Shown: piece after piece, positions 1-11,300 of the stretch
How the letters are laid out: every line of letters begins with the position of its first letter
Numbering within the stretch: position 1 is the stretch's first letter
NCBI GenBank assembly: GCA_941918925.1
Contig: OW799235.1
Location: 101,759,947 to 101,823,946, forward strand
Source: Phyto melanocephala
Lineage: Eukaryota; Arthropoda; Insecta; Diptera; Rhinophoridae
Direction of reading: 5' to 3'
Length of the DNA stretch: 64,000 nt
Notes under the pieces: model-generated
The model's database searches: none
Told to the model about the DNA's origin: nothing
What the model saw: only the letters and a program-made list of their open reading frames with translations
Translations under genes and position numbers: made by a program

Positions 1-172
1 ACTCCTGCAGTCACAAGTAAATTTACTTTATTTGGTACTCCTCCAATTAAAACGAAAACACGCGGTTAACTGTAGAATAGTCTTGAAACTGTATCCAAAG
101 CACAGTTACGCGACGCCGCACAGTAAACCCCGCGAAAGTGAGACGCAAAACTCTCGAAGTTAGATAAAAAGG

Positions 173-261
173 GACAACCTGATCGCCATTAAGTGATAAT
201 GGCAAAAACGCGCGAGCTCTTGACCCGACCAGAGCTGAATCACGACGTTCATCAGGTTGTC
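173..261. other. Three-way-junction-like palindrome in a G+C-rich patch
   Basis: An 11-bp perfect inverted repeat (GACAACCTGAT at 173-183, ATCAGGTTGTC at 251-261) encloses two more perfect hairpins: GCCATTA/TAATGGC (185-203) and AGCTCT/AGAGCT (215-236). The patch from about 90 to 270 is richer in G+C than its surroundings. The right arm overlaps the end of a MITE (next entry), so it may be a rearranged transposon end rather than a functional RNA. No coding frame is evident from 1 to 172. Confidence 0.45.
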
Positions 262-530
262 TTGATTTGTCAGCTGATTATATTTTTTTTCTTCACTTGT
301 TTATGTCTAGGCATAGGAAATATACAAATTTTAATATAAATTCTATATATTGTACCAAGGAATATTTATTCATCATACATATAATGGCAGTTGATATTTT
401 TTGTTGATATTTTTTATATATGAATTTTTACATTTGAAATAAATGAGAAAGAGAAAGTTTAAAAAAAGTGAAGAAAAAAAATTAGTTGACAAATCAATAT
501 TACCTGATGAATAAATTGAAAATACCTTTT
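248..530 (-). mobile_element. MITE (ATTCATCAGGT-ended family), diverged copy
   Basis: TTCATCAGGT near 249 and ACCTGATGAATAAA near 503 are the inverted ends of a family also seen at 41035-41290 and 52236-52426. The stretch from about 248 to 300 matches the reverse complement of 41165-41220, including GTCTTG and TCAGCTGATTAT. There is no coding capacity. Confidence 0.5.
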
Positions 531-589
531 ACCAAAAAGTACATATTTTGCTTTATTATTTAAGGAGTCAACCCTAATTTTAAATTTTT

Positions 590-760
590 CCATAGTTAAC
601 TCCTTTAATTTTGTACCCATATTACTGGGGTTAAGAAAAAAATGTTGCGCTATTTTGTTTTAGACGCCATATTGTATTCAATACTTTTTAATAGTTTACT
701 GTATTCTACTGGTTAAAATTTGCATTAATATCAATATTGAGGTGGTTGACGGAGTTACAT
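590..760. repeat. Decayed fly repeat, family C
   Basis: It contains the phrases GGGGTTAAGAAAAAAATG and TTTTAGACGCCATATTG. These recur at 7272-7372, 38850-39230, 53210-53890 and 57340-57650. Family C carries the same ATTCGGC/GCCGAAT end hairpin as families A and B (see 43240-43292 and 53214) and is probably another DINE-like family. Confidence 0.45.
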
Positions 761-1936
761 TTTTATACCCGCCACCAAAAAAATGGTGGGGGTATATTCA
801 TTTTGTCATTCCGTTTGTAACACATCGAAATATCCATTTTAGACCCCATAAAGTATATATATTCTGAATCGGGGTTTGATTTGATGACGATCTAGCTATG
901 TCCGTCCGTCTGTCCGTCTGTTGAAAGCACGATAGAGGTCGCACCGAAAAAGCTAAAGGGCTCAAATTTTGCCAGAATCTTTCTTATAGACAAGGTTTGT
1001 TTGGTATTGAAAATGGGCTAAATCGGAATATTAGAAAGAGAGTTATAGCTCGTAAAGCAAGAATAGGTCGAAAAAACCGTGTCCTTCAAACATCGAAAAA
1101 AAAGGAATTGTGTCCAAACGCATAAACGTAGAGTCATGAAACTTCGAATATATATTTCTCGAGTCAAAAGAATATTTCTCCCCAAAAATTGCTTAAATCT
1201 ATGCAGTAGAAAAGGAGTTATAGGTCAAAATGTACGAAAATTTATACCGCTCAGTGTATATTTGAAGTTTAAAACGTAATAAAACTGACAAAACTATATG
1301 TACGGTTCTGAAATTTTGAAAACATGGTTTTTTGGTCAAAGTCTTCGTTATAACGGAAAATAAATGTGCCACGCCCACTTTTTTTTTAAATTTTTATAAA
1401 AATATATTAGTCATATTCATTAGCATTTATTCATTGCAGATGGCGACATCTGTTGAAGGCGCCACTACATTTTGCAAACACTGAGGATGATGTCTTTGCT
1501 AAACATCACGTAGAACACTAGATGACTCTAGTAACATTTTTTTGCACAAACTACAAAGGAATTTTATAGGGGTTTGTGAAAACGAAAATGACCGAAGTTT
1601 GTTGACAAAAATCAACTAGAGTAATGATTTGTGCCCAACTTTACATATAGTTGTACACACAGTCTTATGAGGTTTAAGATTTAAAAATATTTTAAAAAAA
1701 TGTGCATCAGTAGATTTAAAATAAGTATTTGAATATTTAAAATACATATTTTAACAAATTTTTTTTTTATCTATCTATTCTTTTGTAAAGGGTGGTTAAA
1801 TTTTAAGGGCCACAGGGTGATTCAAAATAGACATGCTCAGCATTTTGCTAAAACAGGAAATTTATTAGTAAGATTTTGATTTTTAAAGTTCTATAACATT
1901 TTGCTTTTAAAAGATTTTCAAACGAAATAAGTTTTG
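761..1936 (-). mobile_element. DINE/INE-1-like element (family A), left part
   Basis: It starts with TTTTATACCCGCCACCAAAA, the reversed terminus. Then come a GACCCCATAAAGTATATATA block, a GTCCGTCCGTCTGTCC run and an ATAGAGGTCGCACCGAAAAAGC block, all shared with copies at 5789-7271, 22861-25279, 31358-32418 and 57654-58779. From 1787 a mariner-end-like block (GGGTGGTTAAATTTTAAGGG) continues until it is broken at 1936 by the 359-bp array. The block resumes at 5464. The DINE-like assignment rests on motif resemblance. Confidence 0.6.
1924..1936. repeat. Target-site duplication, left copy
   Basis: GAAATAAGTTTTG (13 bp) abuts the left end of the hammerhead array and is repeated exactly at 5451-5463. 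The uninterrupted version of the same repeat at 23694-23706 has this 13-mer only once, followed directly by the sequence that here follows 5463. Confidence 0.9.
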
Positions 1937-1957
1937 AATTATATTTATTTGGTTGTT

Positions 1958-2022
1958 GGGTTAAAGCTGGTTTATATGCATTTCACTGGTGCTTATGCCA
2001 GATCATCAGTAAACCTTTACCC
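1958..2022 (-). ncRNA. Hammerhead ribozyme, left-arm copy 1 of 4
   Basis: The reverse complement reads GGGTAAA-GGTTTA-CTGATGA-stem II-GAA-ATGCAT-A-TAAACC-AGC-TTTAACCC. The predicted cut lies between plus-strand positions 1975 and 1974, after the A of the minus strand. Identical minus-strand copies lie at 2317-2381, 2676-2740 and 3035-3099. A fifth (from 3394) is cut off at 3427 and lacks CTGATGA. Confidence 0.75.
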
Positions 2023-3530
2023 AAATTCTTGAAAAAGTTTAAAATTTTTATAAGTTATATTTTTAAATTCTCATTAACAAAATGAGAATTCAAAAATAAA
2101 ACAAAAAAACTATAAAAAACTTTTTCAAAAACCCAACCAACAATTTTTCAATTTTAATTTATTTTATTTTTCTAATCCCTTTAGCATTTGGCTAACCGTT
2201 GGTTAACACTAAATGCTTATAAGGGCAACCGAAAAATAAAATCTTTATTTTAGTTAATTTACTAAATTATTTAGGATATGCTCCCATAATTTTTCAATTA
2301 TATTTATTTGGTTGTTGGGTTAAAGCTGGTTTATATGCATTTCACTGGTGCTTATGCCAGATCATCAGTAAACCTTTACCCAAATTCTTGAAAAAGTTTA
2401 AAATTTTTATAAGTTATATTTTTAAATTCTCATTAACAAAATGAGAATTCAAAAATAAAACAAAAAAACTATAAAAAACTTTTTCAAAAACCCAACCAAC
2501 AATTTTTCAATTTTAATTTATTTTATTTTTCTAATCCCTTTAGCATTTGGCTAACCGTTGGTTAACACTAAATGCTTATAAGGGCAACCGAAAAATAAAA
2601 TCTTTATTTTAGTTAATTTACTAAATTATTTAGGATATGCTCCCATAATTTTTCAATTATATTTATTTGGTTGTTGGGTTAAAGCTGGTTTATATGCATT
2701 TCACTGGTGCTTATGCCAGATCATCAGTAAACCTTTACCCAAATTCTTGAAAAAGTTTAAAATTTTTATAAGTTATATTTTTAAATTCTCATTAACAAAA
2801 TGAGAATTCAAAAATAAAACAAAAAAACTATAAAAAACTTTTTCAAAAACCCAACCAACAATTTTTCAATTTTAATTTATTTTATTTTTCTAATCCCTTT
2901 AGCATTTGGCTAACCGTTGGTTAACACTAAATGCTTATAAGGGCAACCGAAAAATAAAATCTTTATTTTAGTTAATTTACTAAATTATTTAGGATATGCT
3001 CCCATAATTTTTCAATTATATTTATTTGGTTGTTGGGTTAAAGCTGGTTTATATGCATTTCACTGGTGCTTATGCCAGATCATCAGTAAACCTTTACCCA
3101 AATTCTTGAAAAAGTTTAAAATTTTTATAAGTTATATTTTTAAATTCTCATTAACAAAATGAGAATTCAAAAATAAAACAAAAAAACTATAAAAAACTTT
3201 TTCAAAAACCCAACCAACAATTTTTCAATTTTAATTTATTTTATTTTTCTAATCCCTTTAGCATTTGGCTAACCGTTGGTTAACACTAAATGCTTATAAG
3301 GGCAACCGAAAAATAAAATCTTTATTTTAGTTAATTTACTAAATTATTTAGGATATGCTCCCATAATTTTTCAATTATATTTATTTGGTTGTTGGGTTAA
3401 AGCTGGTTTATATGCATTTCACTGGTGAAAAAGTTTTTTATAGTTTTTTTGTTTTATTTTTGAATTCTCATTTTGTTAATGAGAATTTAAAAATATAACT
3501 TATAAAAATTTTAAACTTTTTCAAGAATTT

Positions 3531-3595
3531 GGGTAAAGGTTTACTGATGATCTGGCATAAGCACCAGTGAAATGCATATAAACCAGCTTTAACCC
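3531..3595 (+). ncRNA. Hammerhead ribozyme, right-arm copy 1 of 6
   Basis: Stem I is GGTTTA (3538-3543) with TAAACC (3579-3584), extended outward by GGGTAAA with TTTAACCC across an AGC bulge. The core is CTGATGA (3544-3550). Stem II is CTGG/CCAG with an 8-nt loop, followed by GAA (3569-3571). Stem III is the self-complementary ATGCAT (3572-3577), position 17 is A, and the predicted cut is 3578/3579. The pair next to the core in stem II is T-T, where G-C is usual. Identical copies are at 3890-3954, 4249-4313, 4608-4672, 4967-5031 and 5326-5390. Confidence 0.78.
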
Positions 3596-5450
3596 AACAA
3601 CCAAATAAATATAATTGAAAAATTATGGGAGCATATCCTAAATAATTTAGTAAATTAACTAAAATAAAGATTTTATTTTTCGGTTGCCCTTATAAGCATT
3701 TAGTGTTAACCAACGGTTAGCCAAATGCTAAAGGGATTAGAAAAATAAAATAAATTAAAATTGAAAAATTGTTGGTTGGGTTTTTGAAAAAGTTTTTTAT
3801 AGTTTTTTTGTTTTATTTTTGAATTCTCATTTTGTTAATGAGAATTTAAAAATATAACTTATAAAAATTTTAAACTTTTTCAAGAATTTGGGTAAAGGTT
3901 TACTGATGATCTGGCATAAGCACCAGTGAAATGCATATAAACCAGCTTTAACCCAACAACCAAATAAATATAATTGAAAAATTATGGGAGCATATCCTAA
4001 ATAATTTAGTAAATTAACTAAAATAAAGATTTTATTTTTCGGTTGCCCTTATAAGCATTTAGTGTTAACCAACGGTTAGCCAAATGCTAAAGGGATTAGA
4101 AAAATAAAATAAATTAAAATTGAAAAATTGTTGGTTGGGTTTTTGAAAAAGTTTTTTATAGTTTTTTTGTTTTATTTTTGAATTCTCATTTTGTTAATGA
4201 GAATTTAAAAATATAACTTATAAAAATTTTAAACTTTTTCAAGAATTTGGGTAAAGGTTTACTGATGATCTGGCATAAGCACCAGTGAAATGCATATAAA
4301 CCAGCTTTAACCCAACAACCAAATAAATATAATTGAAAAATTATGGGAGCATATCCTAAATAATTTAGTAAATTAACTAAAATAAAGATTTTATTTTTCG
4401 GTTGCCCTTATAAGCATTTAGTGTTAACCAACGGTTAGCCAAATGCTAAAGGGATTAGAAAAATAAAATAAATTAAAATTGAAAAATTGTTGGTTGGGTT
4501 TTTGAAAAAGTTTTTTATAGTTTTTTTGTTTTATTTTTGAATTCTCATTTTGTTAATGAGAATTTAAAAATATAACTTATAAAAATTTTAAACTTTTTCA
4601 AGAATTTGGGTAAAGGTTTACTGATGATCTGGCATAAGCACCAGTGAAATGCATATAAACCAGCTTTAACCCAACAACCAAATAAATATAATTGAAAAAT
4701 TATGGGAGCATATCCTAAATAATTTAGTAAATTAACTAAAATAAAGATTTTATTTTTCGGTTGCCCTTATAAGCATTTAGTGTTAACCAACGGTTAGCCA
4801 AATGCTAAAGGGATTAGAAAAATAAAATAAATTAAAATTGAAAAATTGTTGGTTGGGTTTTTGAAAAAGTTTTTTATAGTTTTTTTGTTTTATTTTTGAA
4901 TTCTCATTTTGTTAATGAGAATTTAAAAATATAACTTATAAAAATTTTAAACTTTTTCAAGAATTTGGGTAAAGGTTTACTGATGATCTGGCATAAGCAC
5001 CAGTGAAATGCATATAAACCAGCTTTAACCCAACAACCAAATAAATATAATTGAAAAATTATGGGAGCATATCCTAAATAATTTAGTAAATTAACTAAAA
5101 TAAAGATTTTATTTTTCGGTTGCCCTTATAAGCATTTAGTGTTAACCAACGGTTAGCCAAATGCTAAAGGGATTAGAAAAATAAAATAAATTAAAATTGA
5201 AAAATTGTTGGTTGGGTTTTTGAAAAAGTTTTTTATAGTTTTTTTGTTTTATTTTTGAATTCTCATTTTGTTAATGAGAATTTAAAAATATAACTTATAA
5301 AAATTTTAAACTTTTTCAAGAATTTGGGTAAAGGTTTACTGATGATCTGGCATAAGCACCAGTGAAATGCATATAAACCAGCTTTAACCCAACAACCAAA
5401 TAAATATAATTGAAAAATTATGGGAGCATATCCTAAATAATTTAGTAAAT

Positions 5451-5463
5451 GAAATAAGTTTTG
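5451..5463. repeat. Target-site duplication, right copy
   Basis: Exact repeat of GAAATAAGTTTTG from 1924-1936. Confidence 0.9.
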
Positions 5464-5788
5464 TATAATTTTAAAATTTGTTAGCCATTAGTACATGAAA
5501 ATAAATTGTTTATAATGTTTAGAAATAATTTTTTTTTATCTTTAGGTCTAAATTTTCCTAAATTCCTTTTTTTAATACACCATAACTTCTAGAAAACATA
5601 AGATAACAAAAAGAAATTAGCACCATTTAGTAGATAAAACTCTCCTCTCCTCCCCATTTTATACCCGTTACGATCCGACCGTGATCAGCAGACCAATTTT
5701 TGTGACACAAGGTCAAATATTTTTTGCAAAATTTTAGTAAAAGAGCTAAACAAATTTTTTTGTAATGTGTTTTTTTGAAGTATTTGAG
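5464..5788. repeat. Right remainder of the repeat split by the array
   Basis: This continues the block broken at 1936. It matches 23707-23870 (TATAATTTTAAAATTTGTTAG and onward). After about 5640 the sequence is unassigned. Confidence 0.6.
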
Positions 5789-6679
5789 TTTTTATATCCG
5801 CCACCAAAAAAATGGTATGTATATTCTTAATCGGGGTTTTATTTGACGACGATCTAGCTATGTCCGTCCGTATGTCCGTCTGTTAAAAGCACGATAGAGG
5901 TCCCATCGAAAAAGCTAGTGGGCTCAAATTTTGCCAGAATATGTCTTATACACAAGGTTTGTTTGGAATAAAAAATTGGCTAAATCGGAGTATAAGGAAG
6001 AAAGAAAAATTGCCTAAATGCAGGCATTAGGAAGGGAGTTAGAGATCAAAATGTACGAAAATTTATACCGCGCAGTGTATTTTCCAATATGTTAAAAATT
6101 TTAAACCTAATAAGAGTGACAAATTTAGATCTACGATTCTGAAATTTTGCAGGAATTGCTTTTTGGTCAAAGGCTTTCTTCTGACGGAAAATAAATGTGA
6201 CACGCCAACCTCCCATACAACGTTTTCTCTTAAATTCTTATAATTTCTCTATAAATCGAATAATAAAGGACTTTATTGAAATATCTAAGTTGTATTTATT
6301 AGCATAAATAACTTCGACACACCTACTATAACGCTCACTTTCCACGTTATTTACTGTAAATGAAATTTAAATTTATAAAACCGACAAAATTAGAGGTATG
6401 ATGATAAAATTTGCTACGGAAATCCTTCTAGTCAATGTTATTGTTATGCCAGAAAATTTAGGTGACACGCCCACTCTTACGCCCACATCCTATATAATGC
6501 TTTATTTCAAATTCATATAATATCTCAATGAATAAATATTTTGGAAGAATTACGGACTATATTGAAATATCTAAGTTGTATTTATTAGCAGAAATTTTAT
6601 TGACACGCTTACTTTAACGCCCATTTTCACTGAAACACTTAATTTACGAAAACATTTTACCAGCATATCCAAGTTATAA

Positions 6680-7161
6680 AAGGTGGTTAAATTTTAAGGG
6701 CCGATGTTGATTTTGAATAAAACACAAATTATTTAGGAAATTATTATCATTTCTTTTTTAATGATAATATTTGTATGGTTCAATTATGTATGGAACAAAA
6801 TATCGGCCAAATGGCCCCGCGACCTCAACGGCACACCTCGATCCGATAGTCCAAATTTTAAATAACATTGCTGATGCTCAATTGTTTGGCACGATGATGA
6901 GTCGAAGTTGACTGTTTTTTTGCCACACTATCGCGATAAACAGCAATGCTTCTCATTTAACGAATTTAGAAGGCATTCATAGATGTTCTAACATTTTATA
7001 CAGACCTGGGGCCGAATTACGGCATTCGATATCGATCGAAATTTTACTCGAACGATCGAGTATGCTTTAGGTATATAGATTCTAATAAGAGTTTTCAAAT
7101 TTCGATCACGTTCGAGTGCCGTAATTCGGCCTCTGTTTTAAATTTAAAATTTAACCACCCT
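6680..7161. mobile_element. Mariner-derived MITE inside the family A element
   Basis: Ends are inverted: AGGTGGTTAAATTTTAAGGG on the left and TTTAAAATTTAACCACCCTCT on the right. The paralogue at 23006-23372 is the reverse complement and lacks the 114-bp insert described next. Confidence 0.6.
7019..7132. mobile_element. 114-bp palindromic MITE
   Basis: The ends GGGCCGAATTACGGCATTCG and CGAGTGCCGTAATTCGGCCT are imperfect inverted repeats of about 20 bp. CTG flanks both sides (7016-7018 and 7133-7135). The paralogous MITE at 23006-23372 has the empty site with a single CTG (AAACAGGTCTG when read in reverse). Confidence 0.7.
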
Positions 7162-7271
7162 CTACAAAGAAAGCCATTAACAAAATAATAATTATTGTGC
7201 TTTAAATGTACACAAAATTGGTGGTGGGTATAAAAGATTCGGCACAGCCGAATATAGTGCTCTTACTTGTT

Positions 7272-7372
7272 AAATTCTAGATTTGACTCATATTAAAATT
7301 TATTTAGCGCCATTTTGTAGCGACAGCCATCATGGAATTAAAATTTGTTTAAAGTGAATTATATTTCGTTTG
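7272..7372. repeat. Family C relic interrupted by the hAT element
   Basis: It contains GCGCCATTTTGT and CGTTTGTTGATACC. The other side of the interruption (16904 onward) continues with family C sequence that parallels 53600-53720. Confidence 0.45.
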
Positions 7373-8013
7373 TTGATACCATAGCTGTTAAGTAATGATT
7401 AATAATTGTAATAATTAGTAATTAGATTTTTTTTTTAAATTGAAGTAATGATTATATAAGGATTATTTTCATATTCGCACGATTACTAATTGATTACGAT
7501 TACAGATATCCAAAAATAATCAAGATTAATAAAAATTACGAGAAAGTAATCAAAAATAATAAAAAGTAATCAACAAATAATTCGACTACTTTCAAGTATT
7601 ATTTTCGATTATTTCTGATTATTGTTTTTTATTTGGAGAAATTATGGCAATACTGTCACAAATACATTTTTCTACATGAAATTCGACCATTATTTAATTA
7701 GTTGTTTTTTCATTTTTTTTTATTATTATTGTTGGCAAAAATATAATATACTAAGGGATGAATTTATTATACCCTTCACACAGTGAACAAGTAAGAGTGC
7801 TATATTCGGCCATGCCGAATCTTATATACCCTTCACAACGTGTAGTCATGCAATAACAGTTGCTTGTGTCACCATTCATCCCATATGAAATACGAACACG
7901 TATGTATGTTAAAAAAACGAAAAAAAAAAAAAAAAAATTTAAAAAAAAAAATTTAAAAAAAAAATTTAAAAAAAAATTAAAAAAAAAAATTATTATATAT
8001 ATAATATACATAT

Positions 8014-8302
8014 TGTAACAAGTAATTATTCATAATTATAATTTAATATTAAATCCCTTATCAATACTGACTATATTTATAGCAGGTGGCAACGTACTGA
8101 TTTGCCAATAGGAACAGAGCTTCTAAATTACCACTTAACGAAATTCGTTAATTTTGCTATTGACCAATCAGAATTGAGCTTCTATTTTCTTAAGTGATAT
8201 TTTTAATTTTTCTTAAGTTAAGTACATTACAGAAAATATTGTTAACAAGCGCAGACGCTTATTATTTAAATAAAGAAAAAACGTAATTTTCTAAGCCCTA
8301 AA
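8014..8302 (+). repeat. 5' LTR
   Basis: 289 bp, matching 13305-13593 with one difference. It has a candidate TATA-like stretch (TATATTTATA near 8074) and a polyadenylation signal AATAAA at 8269-8274. Confidence 0.93.
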
Positions 8303-8351
8303 GCTCAGGTGTGGGGTACATTGCCCAAATTTAATAAAAAAATACATAAAA

Positions 8352-11300
8352 ATGACAACCCGTATGTCCAAGCAACAGCTTGTGGATGAATTAAAAAGTG
8401 CTGGAGTGGAAATACCAGCAAATGCTTCCTCTGCTCGCCTACGAGAATTGTACGAAAATGCAGTCACTAACGCTTGTAAAGATGGTGAAGACTCCTCAAC
8501 GGATACGATCGAAGTCACTGCTGCAACTGCCGCTGCCGCTGTTTTGAGTCTGGCTCCTGCCACAGATGTTAAAGCTCAAGCCACTGGTGTCATCCCTAAA
8601 GTCAATGACAAATCTTATGTTGGTACCAAATCTGATGTTGATGATTCCAAATCAAATTCGGAAGCAAAATCCGACGATAAACCGAAGCTCGAAGTAAAAT
8701 CTCATGCTGATAGTAAGTCTGATGCCACTGCTGCAGAAAGTCTGTCCGATGCTTGCGGCACTACTGTTTTTGTCCAAAATGCTGGCAATGAAGCCACAGA
8801 TTTGGACTGTCAGCTGCAAATTCTGCGGAAAAAACATGAATTATTGAAGCTACAGCACGCCATTGCAGCATTGGAAAGAAATGAGTCATCGCAGCCCGAA
8901 GAGCCTCGAATAACGACGCCATTTGCAACCTCGAGCCGATTGACTTTTCGAGACATTGAGCACGCCATTGCGAAATTTGATGGTGAGAACCGAGCATACA
9001 GTGTAAACGATTTTCTACGTAATTTCGAGCGTGTAATGAACATGGTTGCCGCTGAAGAATTGTTCAAATACACAGCGTTGTGTAACTCGTTGACAGGCAC
9101 CGCAAAACTTCTTTTAAATAAAACAAATGTCATGAGTTATGGTGAACTAAAGGCAGCGCTAGTTAAAGAATTTGGTCGTGCTATAAATCGCGGCGAAATC
9201 TACAAAATTTTGGCCAACTATAAATGGAACAAGAAAGACAACATCCGCCGCTATGTTCTAGAGATGGAAAACATTGCTTCCCGCTGTGGTGATATCGACG
9301 AATTCGAATTAATTGGCTTCATAATTGACGGCATGCAGGACAATACACCAGAGGCATATTTGCTTATGAATGCTCGCACAATCAACCAATTTAAAGAGTC
9401 TTTGGATTTATACGAGCAACGACGTGCAAATCGTTCTTTCATCAACCGAGATGCTGCAACACCAAAGCCAAGAATGGTGCCAACGAAATCAGCTGAGGCC
9501 TATGCCACTTCTTCCGATACAAACGAAATACGATGCTACAATTGTACACAGATGGGGCATTATCAAAGCAAATGCCCATATGATAAGCGACCCAATGGCA
9601 GCTGCTTCCGCTGCTGGCAGATGGGGCATGATCATCGTAGCTGCACTAATCCTAAGAAATCCTTGACGATGCGTAAGAAGGTGGTTGCCGCTGTAAGCAC
9701 TGATGACATTGATGTTCAAGACGGGTCTTTCGGGGATGCCATTGATGCTGTAAATAATGTAAGTGTTGCCTTTTGTGACAGTAGGGTCAAGTGCAGGAAA
9801 TTTATAAATTGTTCTTCTCTTTTTGATACCGGCAGTCCGGCTAATTTTGTGAGGAAGTCTTTCGTTCCATTTAAAGTAGACAATGCCGCAATGAAATCAG
9901 CCTACCGCGGCCTTGGTAAATCTAATTTGAAAACTTATGGAACAACTGATGCAAAAATTAAATTTAGAAATCTATGTAAGAAAGTAGCATTAAATATTGT
10001 GCCGGACACAACTATGTCAATCCCACTTATACTGGGACGCGATTTTCTCAATAAGTCTAGCATTCACTTATGTCAGAAATTAACTAAGAACACTTTTTCA
10101 AATAAATGTAATGAATTTGTCGATGAAAAACAATCCTTTTTTTGTGCACTTGATCTGAATGAAAAGAATAAGACAGGAAATCAATCAGCTGTTATTAGTG
10201 ATGTGGAAAAGTCATTTGTTTGCCAATTGGAAAATTCGAAAGATGATTTTAGTACTCACGAGTGCAAAGATTATTGTGAGGCAGGAGAATATGTAGTTTG
10301 CTCTTGTGAGGAACGAATGTTTACAATCAACTGTTTAGGCAGGGATTATGAATTAGGAAATAAAGTTTTACATGAGGCTGCTTATGATGCTGCTGAATTG
10401 TGTAATTTGGAAAATTTTTCAAACGAAGCCTGTTGCGTTGATGTGGTTTCGTCGGATATCGATGTCAATCCGAATCTCAGTCAGAAATATTTTAAAGACT
10501 TGCATGAAGCTATAAAAGGGAGTTATTTTGAGGCAAGTGGTATCGAAGTAAAACCCTATGACTATGAAATGAATATTCGATTAACAAGTGATGTTCCATT
10601 TCACTCTTTGCCGCGCCGTTTATCCTATTATGAGAAAAATGAACTGCAGAAAATTACTGATGAATTGTTAGCGAATAATATTATTAGGCCCAGTGAGTCT
10701 CCTTACGCTTCCGCTGTAGTCTTAGTAAAGAAGAAAAATGGGCAAATACGTAAATGCGTTGACTATCGTCCTTTAAATAAATTAACTGTTAGGGATAATT
10801 TTCCATTGCCCCTTATTGAGGATTGTATAGAATACTTAGGTGGAAAACAATACTTCACCACTCTTGACTTGCGAAATGGATTTTTTCACGTCAAAATGGC
10901 TCCAGATTCAATAAAATATACCTCTTTTGTAACACCCTATGGACAATTTGAATACCTGTGTATGCCATTTGGTCTAAAAAACGCCCCTGCCGTATTTCAG
11001 CGGTACATTTATAATATATTTAGAGATTTAGTTGATGAAGGTTTAATTATAATTTACATGGACGATATTATTATCGCCACTGCGGATTTTAAAACACATT
11101 TGGAATTGGTTTCTAAGGTATTGCGAAGAATGAAGGAGAAAGGTCTAGGGCTACGAGTAGCTAAATGTAAATTTGGTTACAATAGAATAGACTACTTAGG
11201 ATATTGTGTGAGTCCTGAGGGAATTCGCCCTGGTGATTCACATTTGACTGCAATTGGGCATTATCCCTTTCCACGTAATCAGGCGGAAATGAAAACTTGT

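Larger units (their letters stand above)
1937..5450. mobile_element. Retrozyme-like array: 359-bp monomers in two head-to-head arms
   Basis: Seen: a 3514-bp insertion made only of a 359-bp monomer. The left arm (1937-3427) reads on the minus strand and holds 4 full units plus a 51-bp fragment. The right arm (3428-5450) reads on the plus strand and holds about 5.6 units. Units look identical within and between arms. The orientation flips at 3427/3428, inside hammerhead stem II of the last left unit. Every full unit has one hammerhead motif and no ORF. A 9-bp hairpin (ATTCTCATT/AATGAGAAT) also lies in each unit. Known: animal retrozymes are non-autonomous tandem repeats of a few hundred bp with type I hammerheads and short target duplications, probably mobilised by Penelope-like reverse transcriptase. 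Inferred: this is a fly retrozyme inserted with a twin-priming-type inversion. A DNA foldback element is the main alternative. Confidence 0.8.
5789..7271 (-). mobile_element. DINE/INE-1-like element, family A
   Basis: It runs from TTTTTATATCCGCCACCAAA to the reversed 5' end GGCACAGCCGAATATAGTGC...ACTTGTT. The body has alternating blocks such as GTGACACGCC and AATAAAGGACTTTATTGAAA, shared with the copy at 22861-25279. A mariner-type MITE (6680-7161) sits at the equivalent place in both copies, so it was already present before this family amplified. Confidence 0.65.

Noticed and set aside
1..172. LTR or promoter at the window edge
   Set aside because: The G+C-rich patch is suggestive, but there is no partner LTR, TATA or coding frame in view.
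1079..1279. 66-residue Lys-rich frame
   Set aside because: Lies in conserved non-coding modules of a family A element.
1937..5450. Array as a CRISPR or as the Drosophila 359-bp satellite
   Set aside because: Whole 359-bp units repeat without spacers, and apart from the equal unit length I see no resemblance to the melanogaster satellite. Target duplications and the empty site show a single insertion.
1937..5450. Array as a foldback DNA transposon
   Set aside because: The outer ends are not a matching terminal inverted repeat (they end at two different monomer positions), and the duplications are 13 and 16 bp in the two insertions, which suits retroposition better. It stays the main alternative.
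7751..8011. Phe-rich 86-residue frame
   Set aside because: Translation of poly-A/T core sequence in a DINE-like copy.
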